A stretch of DNA of 64,000 nucleotides, from NCBI RefSeq assembly GCF_025264685.1, contig NZ_CP073721.1:4207001-4271000 (forward strand), read 5' to 3'. The position numbers were made by a program, and so were the translations under genes. Shown here in pieces: positions 40,645 to 48,786 of this stretch. The notes under the pieces were generated by a model. It ran no database searches and was not told the origin of the DNA. It saw nothing but the letters and a program-made list of their open reading frames with translations. This DNA is from Dactylosporangium roseum (GTDB lineage: Bacteria; Actinomycetota; Actinomycetes; Mycobacteriales; Micromonosporaceae). Numbering within the stretch: position 1 is the stretch's first letter; every line of letters starts with the position of its first letter.

Positions 40645-43600
40645 CTATGGCTGCTCCGGCGCGGCGGCGCCCGGACCGCCCGCGGGGACGGCGGTGAACG
40701 ACACCGGCGCGGCCGGTGCGGACAGCACGACGCGGCCGTCCGGTGACCGGCCCGCCGAGCGCAGCGCCGCGCCGGTCACCATCAGCGACAGCCCGGCGAC
40801 GACCATCAGCGCGACGCCGGTGCCGGTGACCGGCAGTGTGTCGCCGCCCGGCACGGTGGCCGGCGGCGTGTTCGCGGCCGGGACGGTCAGGGCCAGCTTG
40901 AGCGAGTGGGGCACGCCGGCCGGGTCGACGCCGAGGGCGACGAACGTGTGCTGCCCGGTCGGCAGGCCGCCCGGGACGGTGACGGGCGTGGAGAAGTTCC
41001 CGGCGCCGTCGGTGGTGACCGTGGCCAGCACCGCCGGGTCGGAGTAGACGGTGATGGTCACCGTCGAGTGCGGGGCGAACCCGGTCCCGGAGACGACCAG
41101 ACTCTGGCCCGGCGCGACGCTGCTGATCGGCCCCTGGTCGGTGATCAGGGTGAGGTCGGTGTCCGGCGGGGTCGCGGGCGGCTCCGGCGTCGTCGGCCGC
41201 ACCGCGGCCGACGGCTGGCTGGGCGCGGAGTCGCCGCCGTGGACGCCCTTCGCGACGACCGTGACGGTGTAGGTCGTGCCGCCCTCGGCGCCGAGCACGC
41301 AACCGGTGTCGGTGGCGCTGCCGGTCGTGCAGGTGGCCGGGCCGGGTGTCTCGGTGACGAGGTAGCCGGCGATGCCCGAGCCGGGCGCCGGCGCGGTCCA
41401 GGATACCTTGATCGAGGCGACGCCGGCCACGGCGGTGACGCCGGTCGGCGCGCCGGGCGCGACGCCGGGTGTGACCGCCGCCGGGCCGCCCGCCGCGGAG
41501 TCGCCGGCGGGCGAGTGGGCGGTCACCGTCACGCTGTACGCGGTGCCGTTGGCGAGCCCGGTGATCGTACAGGTGGTCGCGCCGGCGCCGGTGGCCTCGC
41601 AGGACTGTCCGCCGGGCCGGGCGGTCGCGGTGTAGCCGGTGACGCCCGCCGCCGGGTCCGGTGCCGACCAGGTGACGACGGCGCTCCGGTCGGCCGGGGT
41701 CGCGCCGCCGACCACCGGCGCACCGGGCGTGGCGAGGGCCGTCACGGCGTTCGACGGGCCGGACGTCGCCCCCTCGACGCCGCCGCGGATCGCCGTCACG
41801 GTGAAGGTGTACCGGGTGCCGGCGGTCAGGCCGGTGACGGTGCACGGGCCGGTGGCCGGCGCGCTCGCGCAGGTGCCGGCGGTGACGGGGGAGTACGGGC
41901 CGCCGGTCGCCACGGCCACGCGGTACGCGTCGGCGCCACCGCTCGGCGCGGTCCACGGCACGGTGACGGTCCGGTCGCCGGTGACGGTCACGGTGCCGAT
42001 CACCGGCGCGTCCGGCGCCGCCACGGCGACCACGGCGGCCGACGGGGCCGAGGCGGCACCGTCTCCGGCGGCGTTGCGGGCGGTGACGCGGAACCGGTAC
42101 GACGTGCCGGCGGTCAGCCCGGTGATCGTGCACTCCGGGGCCGCCGCGGCGGCGCAGTCCCCGTCGGTGACGGCGGTGAAGGGGCCGTCGCCGGTGGCGG
42201 CCTCGACCCGGTAGCCGGTGACCGGTGGCGCGGGCGGCGTCCAGGCCAGGCGCACCGACCGGTCCCCGTTCACCGTCGCGGTGGGAGCGCCGGGCGCCGC
42301 CGGGGTGGTGATCGCGGTGACCGGTGCGGTGGGCGCCGACCGCGGGCCCTCGAGGCCGCCGGCGACGGCGGAGACGGTGAAGGTGTACTCGACGCCGGGC
42401 GTGAGGCCGGTGACGGTGCACGGGCCGGTGGCCGGCGCGCTCGCGCAGGTGCCGGCGCCGACCGCCGTGTACGGGCCGCCGTCGGAGACGTACACGCGAT
42501 AGCTGTCCACGGCGCCGGCGGGCGGGGTCCAGCCGACCTCGACGGACCCGGGGCCGTGGACGGCGCCGGCGCCGATCGCCGGGGCGTCCGGCGGGGTCGG
42601 CGGGGTCTGCGGGGTGGTGACGTCGACCGGCCCGGTCTGTTCCTGTCCGTCGACGACGGCCCGGACCGAGCCGGCGCCGACGGCCGTGGCCGTGTACGTA
42701 GCGGTCGCCGTGCCCTGGCCGGCCTGGATCGTGCCCTGCTCGGCGGACAGCGTGCCGCCGGTCGCCGACCAGGTCACCGGCAGGCCGGCGACCGCGCCGA
42801 GCTGGGCGGCGGGGACGTCGGCGCCGGCGGAGTCGGTGCGGAAGCCGGCGGTCGCCGTGGCGGTGGCGCCGTCGACGACCGAGGCGGGCTCGACCGCGAC
42901 GGTGAGCCGCAGGTGCGGCGCGGTGGTGAGGGTGCCGTCGCCGGTGGTGGTGTCGCAGCCGGCGTTGCCCGGGCCGGCGTTGCAGCCCCACCAGTTGCGG
43001 GTCGCGGTGAGCGTGCCGCCACCGGCGTGGTGGACGGCGCCGCCGCTGTTGCCCGTGATCCGGCTGCCGGTGACGGTGGCGGCGCCGGCCACGTAGAGCG
43101 CGCCGCCGAGGGCCTGTGCGCCGCCGCTGCCGGAGACGCTGTTGCCGGTGAAGACGGACCGGGTGACGACGGGTGCGCCGGAGTGCACGTAGACGGCGCC
43201 GCCGCGCGCGTCGGCGCCGGTGCCGCTGCCGGTCGCGGTGTTGCCGTCGAAGGTCGTGTCGCTGACCGACATCGTGCCGCCCGGGATGTCGGCGCGCATG
43301 GCGAGCCCGGCCCCGCCGTTGGGCGCGGCGCCCGGGCCGGTGGCGCTGGTGTTGGCCATCGTGTTGCCGTCGAACACGCTGTCGTCGATGCGCAGGTCGT
43401 CGGTGGCGTGCTGGGCGGAGAAGTACACGCCGCCGCCGGCGCTGCTGCCGGCACTGTTGCCGCTGATGACGCAGTTGTCGACGGTGAGGCTGCCGCCGGC
43501 CATCGCCACGCCGCCGCCGGGGGCGTTGGTGCGGGCCGTGGCCGCGTCGTTGACGTTGCCGGTGATCCGGCAGTCGGACAGGGTCAGCGTGTCGGGGCTG

Positions 43601-44130
43601 CCGGCGTCCGGCGCGCCGGCGAGGATGCCGCCACCGCCGTAGCCGTCGGCCGGGCGGCCGTTGCGCACGGTCAGCCCGGACATCGTCACGTGCACGCCAC
43701 CGGACTCGGACGGGTCGAGGTCGAACACCCGGTCCGCGGCCGCACCGTCCACGATGGTCGAACCGGCACCCGCCCCGGTCACCGTCACGTCGACCGGACC
43801 GGCGCCGCCGTCGACGACGAGCGCGCCCAGGCTCAGCACGTACGTGCCGGCGGGCACCGTGACCGTGCCGGTGCCGGCGTTGCGGGCGCGGCACAGCGCC
43901 TCACGCAGCGACAGCTCGCCGTCGGCCCCGGTGCCGGTGGTGATCGCCGGGTCGGCGCAGGCACCGAGGTCGTCGGTGTCCTGCGGCGTGGTCACCGCGA
44001 GTGTGGCGGCGTACGCCGGCCCCGCGATCGCGGTGACGGCGAGCGCCGGCCCGCACAGCGCGGCGAGCGCCAGGGACACTCCCGCCCGCGTGACGCCGGC
44101 CCTCACCCGCGGCTCGACCCTGGAAGTCAT
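40645..44130 (-). CDS. Giant LPXTG-type surface protein: beta-helix, Ig-like and five FN3 domains
   Basis: An 1161-residue secreted protein. A signal peptide (1-41, ending AYA-AT) is followed by a CSLREA-type segment (DGELSLREALCRARN) and a right-handed beta-helix of about 300 residues with repeated CxITGN/FxGNT rungs. An Ig-like Big_1 domain (LPVTWSATGGTLSAEQGT) comes next, then five FN3 domains, each with a Cys pair 8-11 residues apart just before a TGL turn (such as CASAPATGPCTVTGL). An IPT-like module and LPVTG at 1099-1103, a membrane span and basic residues close it. An extra 40-residue tail after the span is unusual for sortase substrates. It is divergent from the collar-protein operon. 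Confidence 0.85.
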   Translation of the reverse strand: MTSRVEPRVRAGVTRAGVSLALAALCGPALAVTAIAGPAYAATLAVTTPQDTDDLGACADPAITTGTGADGELSLREALCRARNAGTGTVTVPAGTYVLSLGALVVDGGAGPVDVTVTGAGAGSTIVDGAAADRVFDLDPSESGGVHVTMSGLTVRNGRPADGYGGGGILAGAPDAGSPDTLTLSDCRITGNVNDAATARTNAPGGGVAMAGGSLTVDNCVISGNSAGSSAGGGVYFSAQHATDDLRIDDSVFDGNTMANTSATGPGAAPNGGAGLAMRADIPGGTMSVSDTTFDGNTATGSGTGADARGGAVYVHSGAPVVTRSVFTGNSVSGSGGAQALGGALYVAGAATVTGSRITGNSGGAVHHAGGGTLTATRNWWGCNAGPGNAGCDTTTGDGTLTTAPHLRLTVAVEPASVVDGATATATAGFRTDSAGADVPAAQLGAVAGLPVTWSATGGTLSAEQGTIQAGQGTATATYTATAVGAGSVRAVVDGQEQTGPVDVTTPQTPPTPPDAPAIGAGAVHGPGSVEVGWTPPAGAVDSYRVYVSDGGPYTAVGAGTCASAPATGPCTVTGLTPGVEYTFTVSAVAGGLEGPRSAPTAPVTAITTPAAPGAPTATVNGDRSVRLAWTPPAPPVTGYRVEAATGDGPFTAVTDGDCAAAAAPECTITGLTAGTSYRFRVTARNAAGDGAASAPSAAVVAVAAPDAPVIGTVTVTGDRTVTVPWTAPSGGADAYRVAVATGGPYSPVTAGTCASAPATGPCTVTGLTAGTRYTFTVTAIRGGVEGATSGPSNAVTALATPGAPVVGGATPADRSAVVTWSAPDPAAGVTGYTATARPGGQSCEATGAGATTCTITGLANGTAYSVTVTAHSPAGDSAAGGPAAVTPGVAPGAPTGVTAVAGVASIKVSWTAPAPGSGIAGYLVTETPGPATCTTGSATDTGCVLGAEGGTTYTVTVVAKGVHGGDSAPSQPSAAVRPTTPEPPATPPDTDLTLITDQGPISSVAPGQSLVVSGTGFAPHSTVTITVYSDPAVLATVTTDGAGNFSTPVTVPGGLPTGQHTFVALGVDPAGVPHSLKLALTVPAANTPPATVPGGDTLPVTGTGVALMVVAGLSLMVTGAALRSAGRSPDGRVVLSAPAAPVSFTAVPAGGPGAAAPEQP

Positions 44131-44188
44131 CGGCAACCCAGCTTTCCCAAACGCATGCGACCGTCTGAATCTACTCCAGATGATTACG

Positions 44189-44214
44189 CTGAGTGTTAAC
44201 GTACGGACACTCAG
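44189..44214. promoter_or_regulatory. Perfect inverted repeat between the divergent surface-protein genes
   Basis: CTGAGTGT and ACACTCAG flank a ten-base spacer in the only A+T-rich stretch of the 112-base divergent intergenic region. This looks like an operator that could control both the large surface protein and the collar-protein operon. The regulator is unknown. Confidence 0.5.
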
Positions 44215-44242
44215 TAGTTCTCTCATGTGTCCGGGAGTTTCA

Positions 44243-44608
44243 GTGCTGTCCCGCCGACAGACCCTCATCGCCGGCGTCGCCGCGGCCGGCCTCACCGGTG
44301 CCGCCCCACCGCTCGCCGCGTCCGCCGCACCCGACCGGCCGCTCACCCGGGACAGGTTCGCGCCGCTGGTCGGCACGGCGTTCGAGCTGGAGCCGGCCCG
44401 CCGGTCCGGCGCCCGGCACACGGCGACTCTGATCGCGGCGCCGGGCGCCGAACACAGGTTCGCGCTGCGGTTCGCCGCCGCCCGGCCGGTGCCGCAGGGC
44501 GTCTACCGGCTGCACCACCCGGCCTTGGACGCCGTCGAGCTGTTCCTCGCCCCGGTCGGTCCGATGCCCGGCCGGCTCGAGGCCGTCGTGAACCGGGCGG
44601 CCGCATGA
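44243..44608 (+). CDS. Tat-exported DUF6916 protein
   Basis: A 121-residue protein. LSRRQTLIAGVAAAGLTGAA is a twin-arginine signal with A-x-A processing near ASA. The remainder, RDRFAPLVGTAFELEPARRS, then TLIAAPGAEHRFALRFAAAR and GVYRLHHPALDAVELFLAPV, is DUF6916, a small beta domain seen next to bacterial tail-collar genes. The GTG is preferred since GGGAG precedes it; an upstream ATG would add six residues. Its stop overlaps the next start (ATGA). It is the first gene of a five-gene coupled operon. Confidence 0.8.
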   Translation: MLSRRQTLIAGVAAAGLTGAAPPLAASAAPDRPLTRDRFAPLVGTAFELEPARRSGARHTATLIAAPGAEHRFALRFAAARPVPQGVYRLHHPALDAVELFLAPVGPMPGRLEAVVNRAAA

Positions 44609-45387
44609 CGGCCACGGCCACCGTCCCGGCCGCGCCGGCCCGGGTCCGTCCGGCGACCCCGGCCGACGAGCCGTTCCTGCGCACCGTCCACGCCGCCGCG
44701 CGCGCCGAGGAGGCCGCGGCGTTCGGCTGGTCGCCGGCCCAGGTGGACGCCTTCCTGACCATCCAGTTCGACGCGCAGCGCCGCCATTACCGCACCGTCT
44801 GGCCGCACGCCACCGACGGCATCGTGGAGGCCGGCGGCGTTCCCGTCGGCCGGCTCTACGTCGACCGCGGGTCCGGCGCGTTCACCGTGCTCGACATCGC
44901 GCTGCTGCCGGACCGGCGCGGCGCGGGCCTGGGCGGCGCGCTGCTGCGCGGGCTGCAGGCCGAGGCCGCCGCCCTCGACGTCCCCGTCGAGTTGCGCGTG
45001 CTGCGCACCGGCCGGGCGCTGCGCCTGTACCGGCGCCTCGGCTTCCGGGCGGACGGCGGCGACGAGCACCGCCTCGCGCTGCGCTGGGACCCGCCGGGGC
45101 ACGCCCGGTGGCAGGCCGCCGCCGGCACCGCGGGGACCCTCGGCGGCCTGCCGGCGCTGCTCGCCGCCTGCACCGGCGTGTCGTACGCCGGGGGCTACGA
45201 ACACTTCGGCGTCACCCTCCGGGTGCCCGGGGACGCGACGGTCGAGCAGGGCACGTACCGGTTCGTGCACCCCGCGCTCGGCGCGCTCGACCTGTTCGTG
45301 GTGCCGACCGCCCGTACCGCGGAAGGGCTGGCCCTCACGGCCACGTTCACCCGGGCGGCCCGGCCGGCGGCGGAGCCGGCGCCATGA
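44605..45387 (+). CDS. GNAT acetyltransferase fused to a DUF6916 domain
   Basis: A 260-residue fusion. Residues about 10-170 are a GNAT domain (VRPATPADEPFLRTVHAAAR, VLDIALLPDRRGAGLGGALL with the acetyl-CoA loop, ALRLYRRLGFRADGGDEHRL). Residues about 175-250 repeat the DUF6916 pattern of the preceding gene (SYAGGYEHFGVTLRVPGDAT, GTYRFVHPALGALDLFVVPT). Both ends overlap neighbours by ATGA, so it is translated with them. Fusion to DUF6916 implies the acetyltransferase acts on the collar or surface components; the substrate is unknown. Confidence 0.85.
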   Translation: MTATATVPAAPARVRPATPADEPFLRTVHAAARAEEAAAFGWSPAQVDAFLTIQFDAQRRHYRTVWPHATDGIVEAGGVPVGRLYVDRGSGAFTVLDIALLPDRRGAGLGGALLRGLQAEAAALDVPVELRVLRTGRALRLYRRLGFRADGGDEHRLALRWDPPGHARWQAAAGTAGTLGGLPALLAACTGVSYAGGYEHFGVTLRVPGDATVEQGTYRFVHPALGALDLFVVPTARTAEGLALTATFTRAARPAAEPAP

Positions 45388-45902
45388 GCGACGCGTTCGT
45401 CGGCGAGATCCGCATGTTCGGCGGGGCGTACGCGCCCGTCGGCTGGCTGACCTGCGACGGCAGTCTCATCGCGATCCCCGAACACGAGGTGCTCTTCAGC
45501 CTCATCGGCACCACCTACGGCGGCGACGGCCAGTCCACCTTCGCCCTGCCCGACCTGCGCGGCCGGGTGCCGGTGCACCAGGGCACCGGTCCCGGCCGCA
45601 CCGGCCGCGTCCTCGGCGAGTCCGGCGGCGCCGAGACGGTCACGCTGACGACCGCCGACCTGCCTCCGCACACCCATCAACCCGCCGCCGCCACGGCGAG
45701 CGGCACGCTGGACGGCCCGGCGGACGCGGTCTGGGCGACCTGGCCGAACACGCCCTACGCGGCCGGCCCGGCGACCCGGGTGCCGATGCACCCGGCCGCG
45801 CTCGCGCCCGCCGGTGGCGGCCTGCCCCACGACAACCTCGCGCCGTACGTGACGGTCACCTTCATCATCGCCACCGACGGCATCTACCCGTCCCAGCCAT
45901 AG
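45384..45902 (+). CDS. Tail-collar (MdpB-like) protein 1
   Basis: A 172-residue phage-tail-collar-fold protein: VGEIRMFGGAYAPVGWLTCD, FSLIGTTYGGDGQSTFALPD, LRGRVPVHQGTGP, and the His-rich PPHTHQ turn, ending VTVTFIIATDGIYP. This is the microcystin-dependent protein (MdpB) family, found in many bacteria outside prophages. No signal peptide is present. It overlaps the GNAT-DUF6916 gene by ATGA and is followed after nine bases by a second collar gene. Three related copies in a row probably form a hetero-oligomer. Confidence 0.88.
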   Translation: MSDAFVGEIRMFGGAYAPVGWLTCDGSLIAIPEHEVLFSLIGTTYGGDGQSTFALPDLRGRVPVHQGTGPGRTGRVLGESGGAETVTLTTADLPPHTHQPAAATASGTLDGPADAVWATWPNTPYAAGPATRVPMHPAALAPAGGGLPHDNLAPYVTVTFIIATDGIYPSQP

Positions 45903-45911
45903 GAGCGGCGC

Positions 45912-46415
45912 ATGACCGAGCCGTACATCGGCGAGATCCGGATGATGGCGTTCGGCTTCCCACCGCGGTACTGGGCGCTGTGCGACGGCCAGCTCCTGCC
46001 GATCACGCAGAACGCCGCACTGTTCTCGATCCTGGGCATCACCTACGGCGGCAACGGGCAGACCACGTTCGCCCTGCCCGACCTGCGCGGACGCCGGCCG
46101 GTCCACGTCGGCACGGCCTACAGCCTCGGCCAGACCGGCGGCGCGGAGACGCACGCGCTGGGCCTCACGGAGCTGCCCGTGCACACGCACGTGCCCCGGG
46201 CGACGGCGACCGGCGGGCAGCCCACACCGACCGGCACCGTCTGGGCGCCGATGCCGGGCGGCTACGCGCCGGGCCCCGACACGCACATGGCGGCGGCGTC
46301 CGTCGCCGTCGTGGGCAACGGCCAGCCGCACGAGAACATGCCGCCCTTCCTCACGGTCAACTTCGTGATCGCGCTACAGGGCATCTTCCCGTCCCGGCCC
46401 CAGGAGTCCCCATGA
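45912..46415 (+). CDS. Tail-collar (MdpB-like) protein 2
   Basis: A 167-residue paralogue with YIGEIRMMAFGFPPRYWALC, LFSILGITYGGNGQTTFALP, DLRGRRPVHVGTAYSLGQTG, and VHTHVPRA, ending NFVIALQGIFPSRPQ. It opens with the same MTEPYIGEIRM as protein 3, so these two are the closest pair. AGGAGCGG precedes its ATG. Its stop overlaps the start of protein 3 (ATGA), giving equal translation. Confidence 0.88.
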   Translation: MTEPYIGEIRMMAFGFPPRYWALCDGQLLPITQNAALFSILGITYGGNGQTTFALPDLRGRRPVHVGTAYSLGQTGGAETHALGLTELPVHTHVPRATATGGQPTPTGTVWAPMPGGYAPGPDTHMAAASVAVVGNGQPHENMPPFLTVNFVIALQGIFPSRPQESP

Positions 46416-46942
46416 CCGAGCCGTACATCGGCGAGATCCGCATGTTCGCGGGGAGCTTCGCGCCGAACTCCTGGGCGCTGTGCGACGGCCAGGTGCTGCC
46501 CATCGTCCAGAACACCGTGCTGTTCTCGATCATCGGCACCATGTTCGGCGGCGACGGCCACACCACGTTCGCCCTGCCCGACCTGCGCGGCGCCGCCCCC
46601 GTCGCGGCCGGGCAGGGCCCTGGGCTCGGCCCGTACACCCTCGGGCAGAGCGGCGGCACGGCGACGGTCACGCTGACCGTCGCCGAACTGCCGTCGCACA
46701 CCCATACCGCGACCGGCGCGCCCGTGCGCGGCGACCGCAACAGCCCGGCGGCGGCGTCGTGGGCGGAGGCCGGCCTGGGCCGCGTGGACGACCACAACTA
46801 CGGGGGCGCGCCCGACAGCACCACGATGCACCCGGCGGCACTCACCCCGGCCGGCAACGGGCAGCCGCACAACAACCTGCCGCCGTACCTCGTGGTGAAC
46901 TTCATCATCGCGCTGAGCGGCCTCTTCCCGCAGCGCCCATGA
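46412..46942 (+). CDS. Tail-collar (MdpB-like) protein 3
   Basis: A 176-residue paralogue: YIGEIRMFAGSFAPNSWALC, FSIIGTMFGGDGHTTFALPD, LRGAAPVAAGQGPGLGPYTL, LPSHTHTATG, ending NFIIALSGLFPQRP. A variable loop (VRGDRNSPAAASWAEAGLGR) differs from the others, as expected for a ligand- or partner-facing region. Last gene of the operon; the following 250 bases contain no gene. Confidence 0.88.
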   Translation: MTEPYIGEIRMFAGSFAPNSWALCDGQVLPIVQNTVLFSIIGTMFGGDGHTTFALPDLRGAAPVAAGQGPGLGPYTLGQSGGTATVTLTVAELPSHTHTATGAPVRGDRNSPAAASWAEAGLGRVDDHNYGGAPDSTTMHPAALTPAGNGQPHNNLPPYLVVNFIIALSGLFPQRP

Positions 46943-47198
46943 CCGCGGCGCCGGTGGCGGTGGCGCCGTGACCGCGGCGCCGGTGACCGCAGCGTCCGTG
47001 GCCGCGGCGCGGGCGGCGGTGGCGCCGGTCTCACCGCCGGCCGGTGCGTGTGCGGTGAGCAGCGGCCGACGCCACCGGCGATGACCGCTGCTGGCAGGCG
47101 AAACCGAGCGAGCCCGGTCCGTCCTGGTGGCGCCGCCGTCAGCCGCGATTCGTGTGGAGCGTCTCATCGAAACGTGACCTCGACGTCGAGTCCACCCT
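46943..47198. other. Intergenic region after the collar operon
   Basis: GC-rich sequence with a tandem-like GCGGCGCCGGTG motif at 46947-46990 and no gene. A terminator hairpin is not obvious. It leads into a lexA fragment. Confidence 0.4.
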
Positions 47199-47417
47199 CG
47201 GGTCTGCGACGGCGACCTCGTGGTCGTGCGACAGCAGTCGGTCGCCGAGAACGGCGACATCGTGGCGGCGATGCTCGACGGCGAGGCGACCGTGAAGGTG
47301 TACCGCACCCGTGACGGCCACGTGGAGCTGGTGCCGCGCAACACCGCGTACGACGTGATTCCCGCCGACGACGCGGTCGTCCTCGGCAAGGTGGTGTGCA
47401 TTTTGCGGCGCATGTAG
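47199..47417 (+). pseudogene. lexA: C-terminal fragment of lexA (S24 peptidase domain)
   Basis: About 70 codons read CDGDLVVVRQQSVAENGDIV, AAMLDGEATVKVYRTRDGHV, ELVPRNTAYDVIPADDAVVL and GKVVCILRRM. This is the end of the LexA repressor, including the catalytic lysine of GEATVK, but the DNA-binding domain, cleavage site and catalytic serine are absent. A GTG at 47220 could start a short protein but it would be inactive. The functional lexA must be elsewhere. Confidence 0.7.
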
Positions 47418-47495
47418 CACCCCGGCGTCCGTTCGTTGGGTGGCCTCCCGGCGCACCGCCGGCGTCGGACAGGGCCGGATGAGCGGATCGGGGTG

Positions 47496-48140
47496 TCAGC
47501 GCGGCAAGGCGTGCGCCAGCGGCACCGGTGTGGACTGGCCGGCCCAGGCACCCGTCAGGCTTGCCCGGCCCGACGGCCTGGTTGGCGCCGCTGTGCCGTC
47601 GGCCAGGGCCAGGGCGCGCACCACGGCCAGGGTCACCGTGTCGGTTTCGATCAGCGTCGGATCGCCGTCGACGACCCGGCGGACAGCGCCGGCGGGCAGG
47701 CCGGGGCCGCCGGGGGAGGAGACCGTCATGCTGGCCTCGCGCGGCTGTAGCTGGCCGTCCACCTCAAGATACTCCACCGCTTGGCGGGTGTCGCCCAGCA
47801 TCGCGCTCGCCAGGACGGTGGCGTAGACGGGGTCTCCGCAGGCGTCGTACACCCAGCGCTTGCCCAGCACCGAATGGTCCACCGTGCCGATGAGCCACGG
47901 CTCGGCGGCGGCGAGCGGGGTGCCGCGATACGTGAGCGGGACCTGGAAGACCGCGCCGTCGCCGATGCCCACCAGCATGGTCTCGATGCCCACCTCGCCG
48001 GCGGGGTCGTCGAGCCGGAACGCCGCCACGCGGGCCAGGGCGTCGGTGTCGCGGCCACCGTACCAACCCTGGGCGGGCAGCCAGCCTGCCAGCAGCTCCA
48101 GTTTCGAGGGAGCCAGCTCAGCCCGGTGCAGCAATGCCAT
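47496..48140 (-). CDS. Stand-alone maltokinase N-terminal cap-like protein
   Basis: A 214-residue protein: RAELAPSKLELLAGWLPAQG, WYGGRDTDALARVAAFRLDD, VGIETMLVGIGDGAVFQVPL, TYRGTPLAAAEPWLIGTVDH and RWVYDACGDPVYATVLASAM. These match the cap domain that precedes the kinase fold in maltokinases, but no kinase domain follows, so it cannot phosphorylate maltose on its own. Such single-domain proteins are often labelled glucan-branching-related in actinobacteria; actual function is unknown. Start chosen at the ATG before ALLHRAEL. Confidence 0.72.
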   Translation of the reverse strand: MALLHRAELAPSKLELLAGWLPAQGWYGGRDTDALARVAAFRLDDPAGEVGIETMLVGIGDGAVFQVPLTYRGTPLAAAEPWLIGTVDHSVLGKRWVYDACGDPVYATVLASAMLGDTRQAVEYLEVDGQLQPREASMTVSSPGGPGLPAGAVRRVVDGDPTLIETDTVTLAVVRALALADGTAAPTRPSGRASLTGAWAGQSTPVPLAHALPR

Positions 48141-48349
48141 GCGGTGCATCCTAGGGGCGCCGCCGCCCGCCTCGGCCGGCGAGGTGCTCGCGAAGCAGGT
48201 GTGTCGGAGTTCGCCGATCACGAAGGCCGGCCGCCTCCTGCGATGTCGGCCGCGCCGCGAGGTGGATCAGGTCCCGGTGCGGCTTCACCGCGAACGACGC
48301 CGGGTGCGCGGTGAAGCCGGCGGCTCCGGGATCTCTTGCGGCTGACGGC

Positions 48350-48643
48350 TCACCGGGACTCCCCGGCCGGGCGGTTGAGCCACCGTTCGACGATCTGCTC
48401 GAGCGGCGCCGGGTTGACGGAATGGAACTTGTAGCGGCCCTCCCGCCGCGACACGACCAGCCCGGCGGCCTCCAGCAGCTCCAGGTGCTGCGAGATCGCC
48501 TGCCGTGACGACGTGATCCGGTGCTTCATGGTCAGGCGCGAGCAGATCTCGAACAGGGTCTGGCCGTCGCGCTCGGTCAGCTCGTCGAGGATCTTCCGGC
48601 GGGTCGGGTCGGCGATCGCCTTGAACACGTCACCGTTCTCCAC
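48350..48643 (-). CDS. ArsR-family HTH repressor
   Basis: A 97-residue winged helix: FKAIADPTRRKILDELTERD, LFEICSRLTMKHRITSSRQA, ISQHLELLEAAGLVVSRREG and RYKFHSVNPAPLEQIVERWL. No cysteine pair is present, so it is not a classic arsenic sensor; it resembles the SdpR/YdfF-type group that pairs with SRPBCC proteins. The GTG start sits at the downstream end of a TACACT -10 element, suggesting a leaderless transcript. A perfect GCAAGT-ACTTGC palindrome overlaps the promoter. No target gene is adjacent. Confidence 0.85.
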   Translation of the reverse strand: MENGDVFKAIADPTRRKILDELTERDGQTLFEICSRLTMKHRITSSRQAISQHLELLEAAGLVVSRREGRYKFHSVNPAPLEQIVERWLNRPAGESR

Positions 48644-48657
48644 GGCCCCGAGTGTAT

Positions 48658-48673
48658 GCAAGTAGTCACTTGC
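48658..48673. promoter_or_regulatory. GCAAGT-N4-ACTTGC operator at the ArsR promoter
   Basis: A perfect six-base inverted repeat with four-base spacer, immediately upstream of the TACACT -10 of the ArsR-type gene. ArsR-family dimers bind such sites in their own promoters, so auto-repression is likely. Confidence 0.6.
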
Positions 48674-48728
48674 CTACCAGGTCCGGCCGGCGCGCGTTCC
48701 GGCTCGATCCGCCGCCGTGCCGCTCGAT

Positions 48729-48786
48729 CCCATGATCATGGGAACGACGTGGCTGCCCCGATTGCCAGATCTTTGCCATGATCATG
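48729..48786. repeat. Palindromic repeat family B, copy 3
   Basis: CCATGATCATGGGAACGACG with TGGCTG on the left; the right arm is TGCCAGATCTTTGCCATGAT then CATG, around CCCCGAT. The flanks (CGCTCGAT on the left, TTGCCCGGGCTGGAGCGCGC on the right) match copy 1. The stem carries several mismatches. Confidence 0.8.

Noticed and set aside
40906..44199. A 1097-codon plus-strand frame opposite the surface protein
   Set aside because: It mirrors the Gly/Ala/Thr/Val-rich codons of the real gene and has no domain or start signal.
45384..46942. The collar genes as part of a prophage
   Set aside because: No capsid, portal, terminase, tail-tube, lysis or integrase gene lies around them, and the operon includes Tat-DUF6916 and GNAT-DUF6916 genes, so a host locus fits better.
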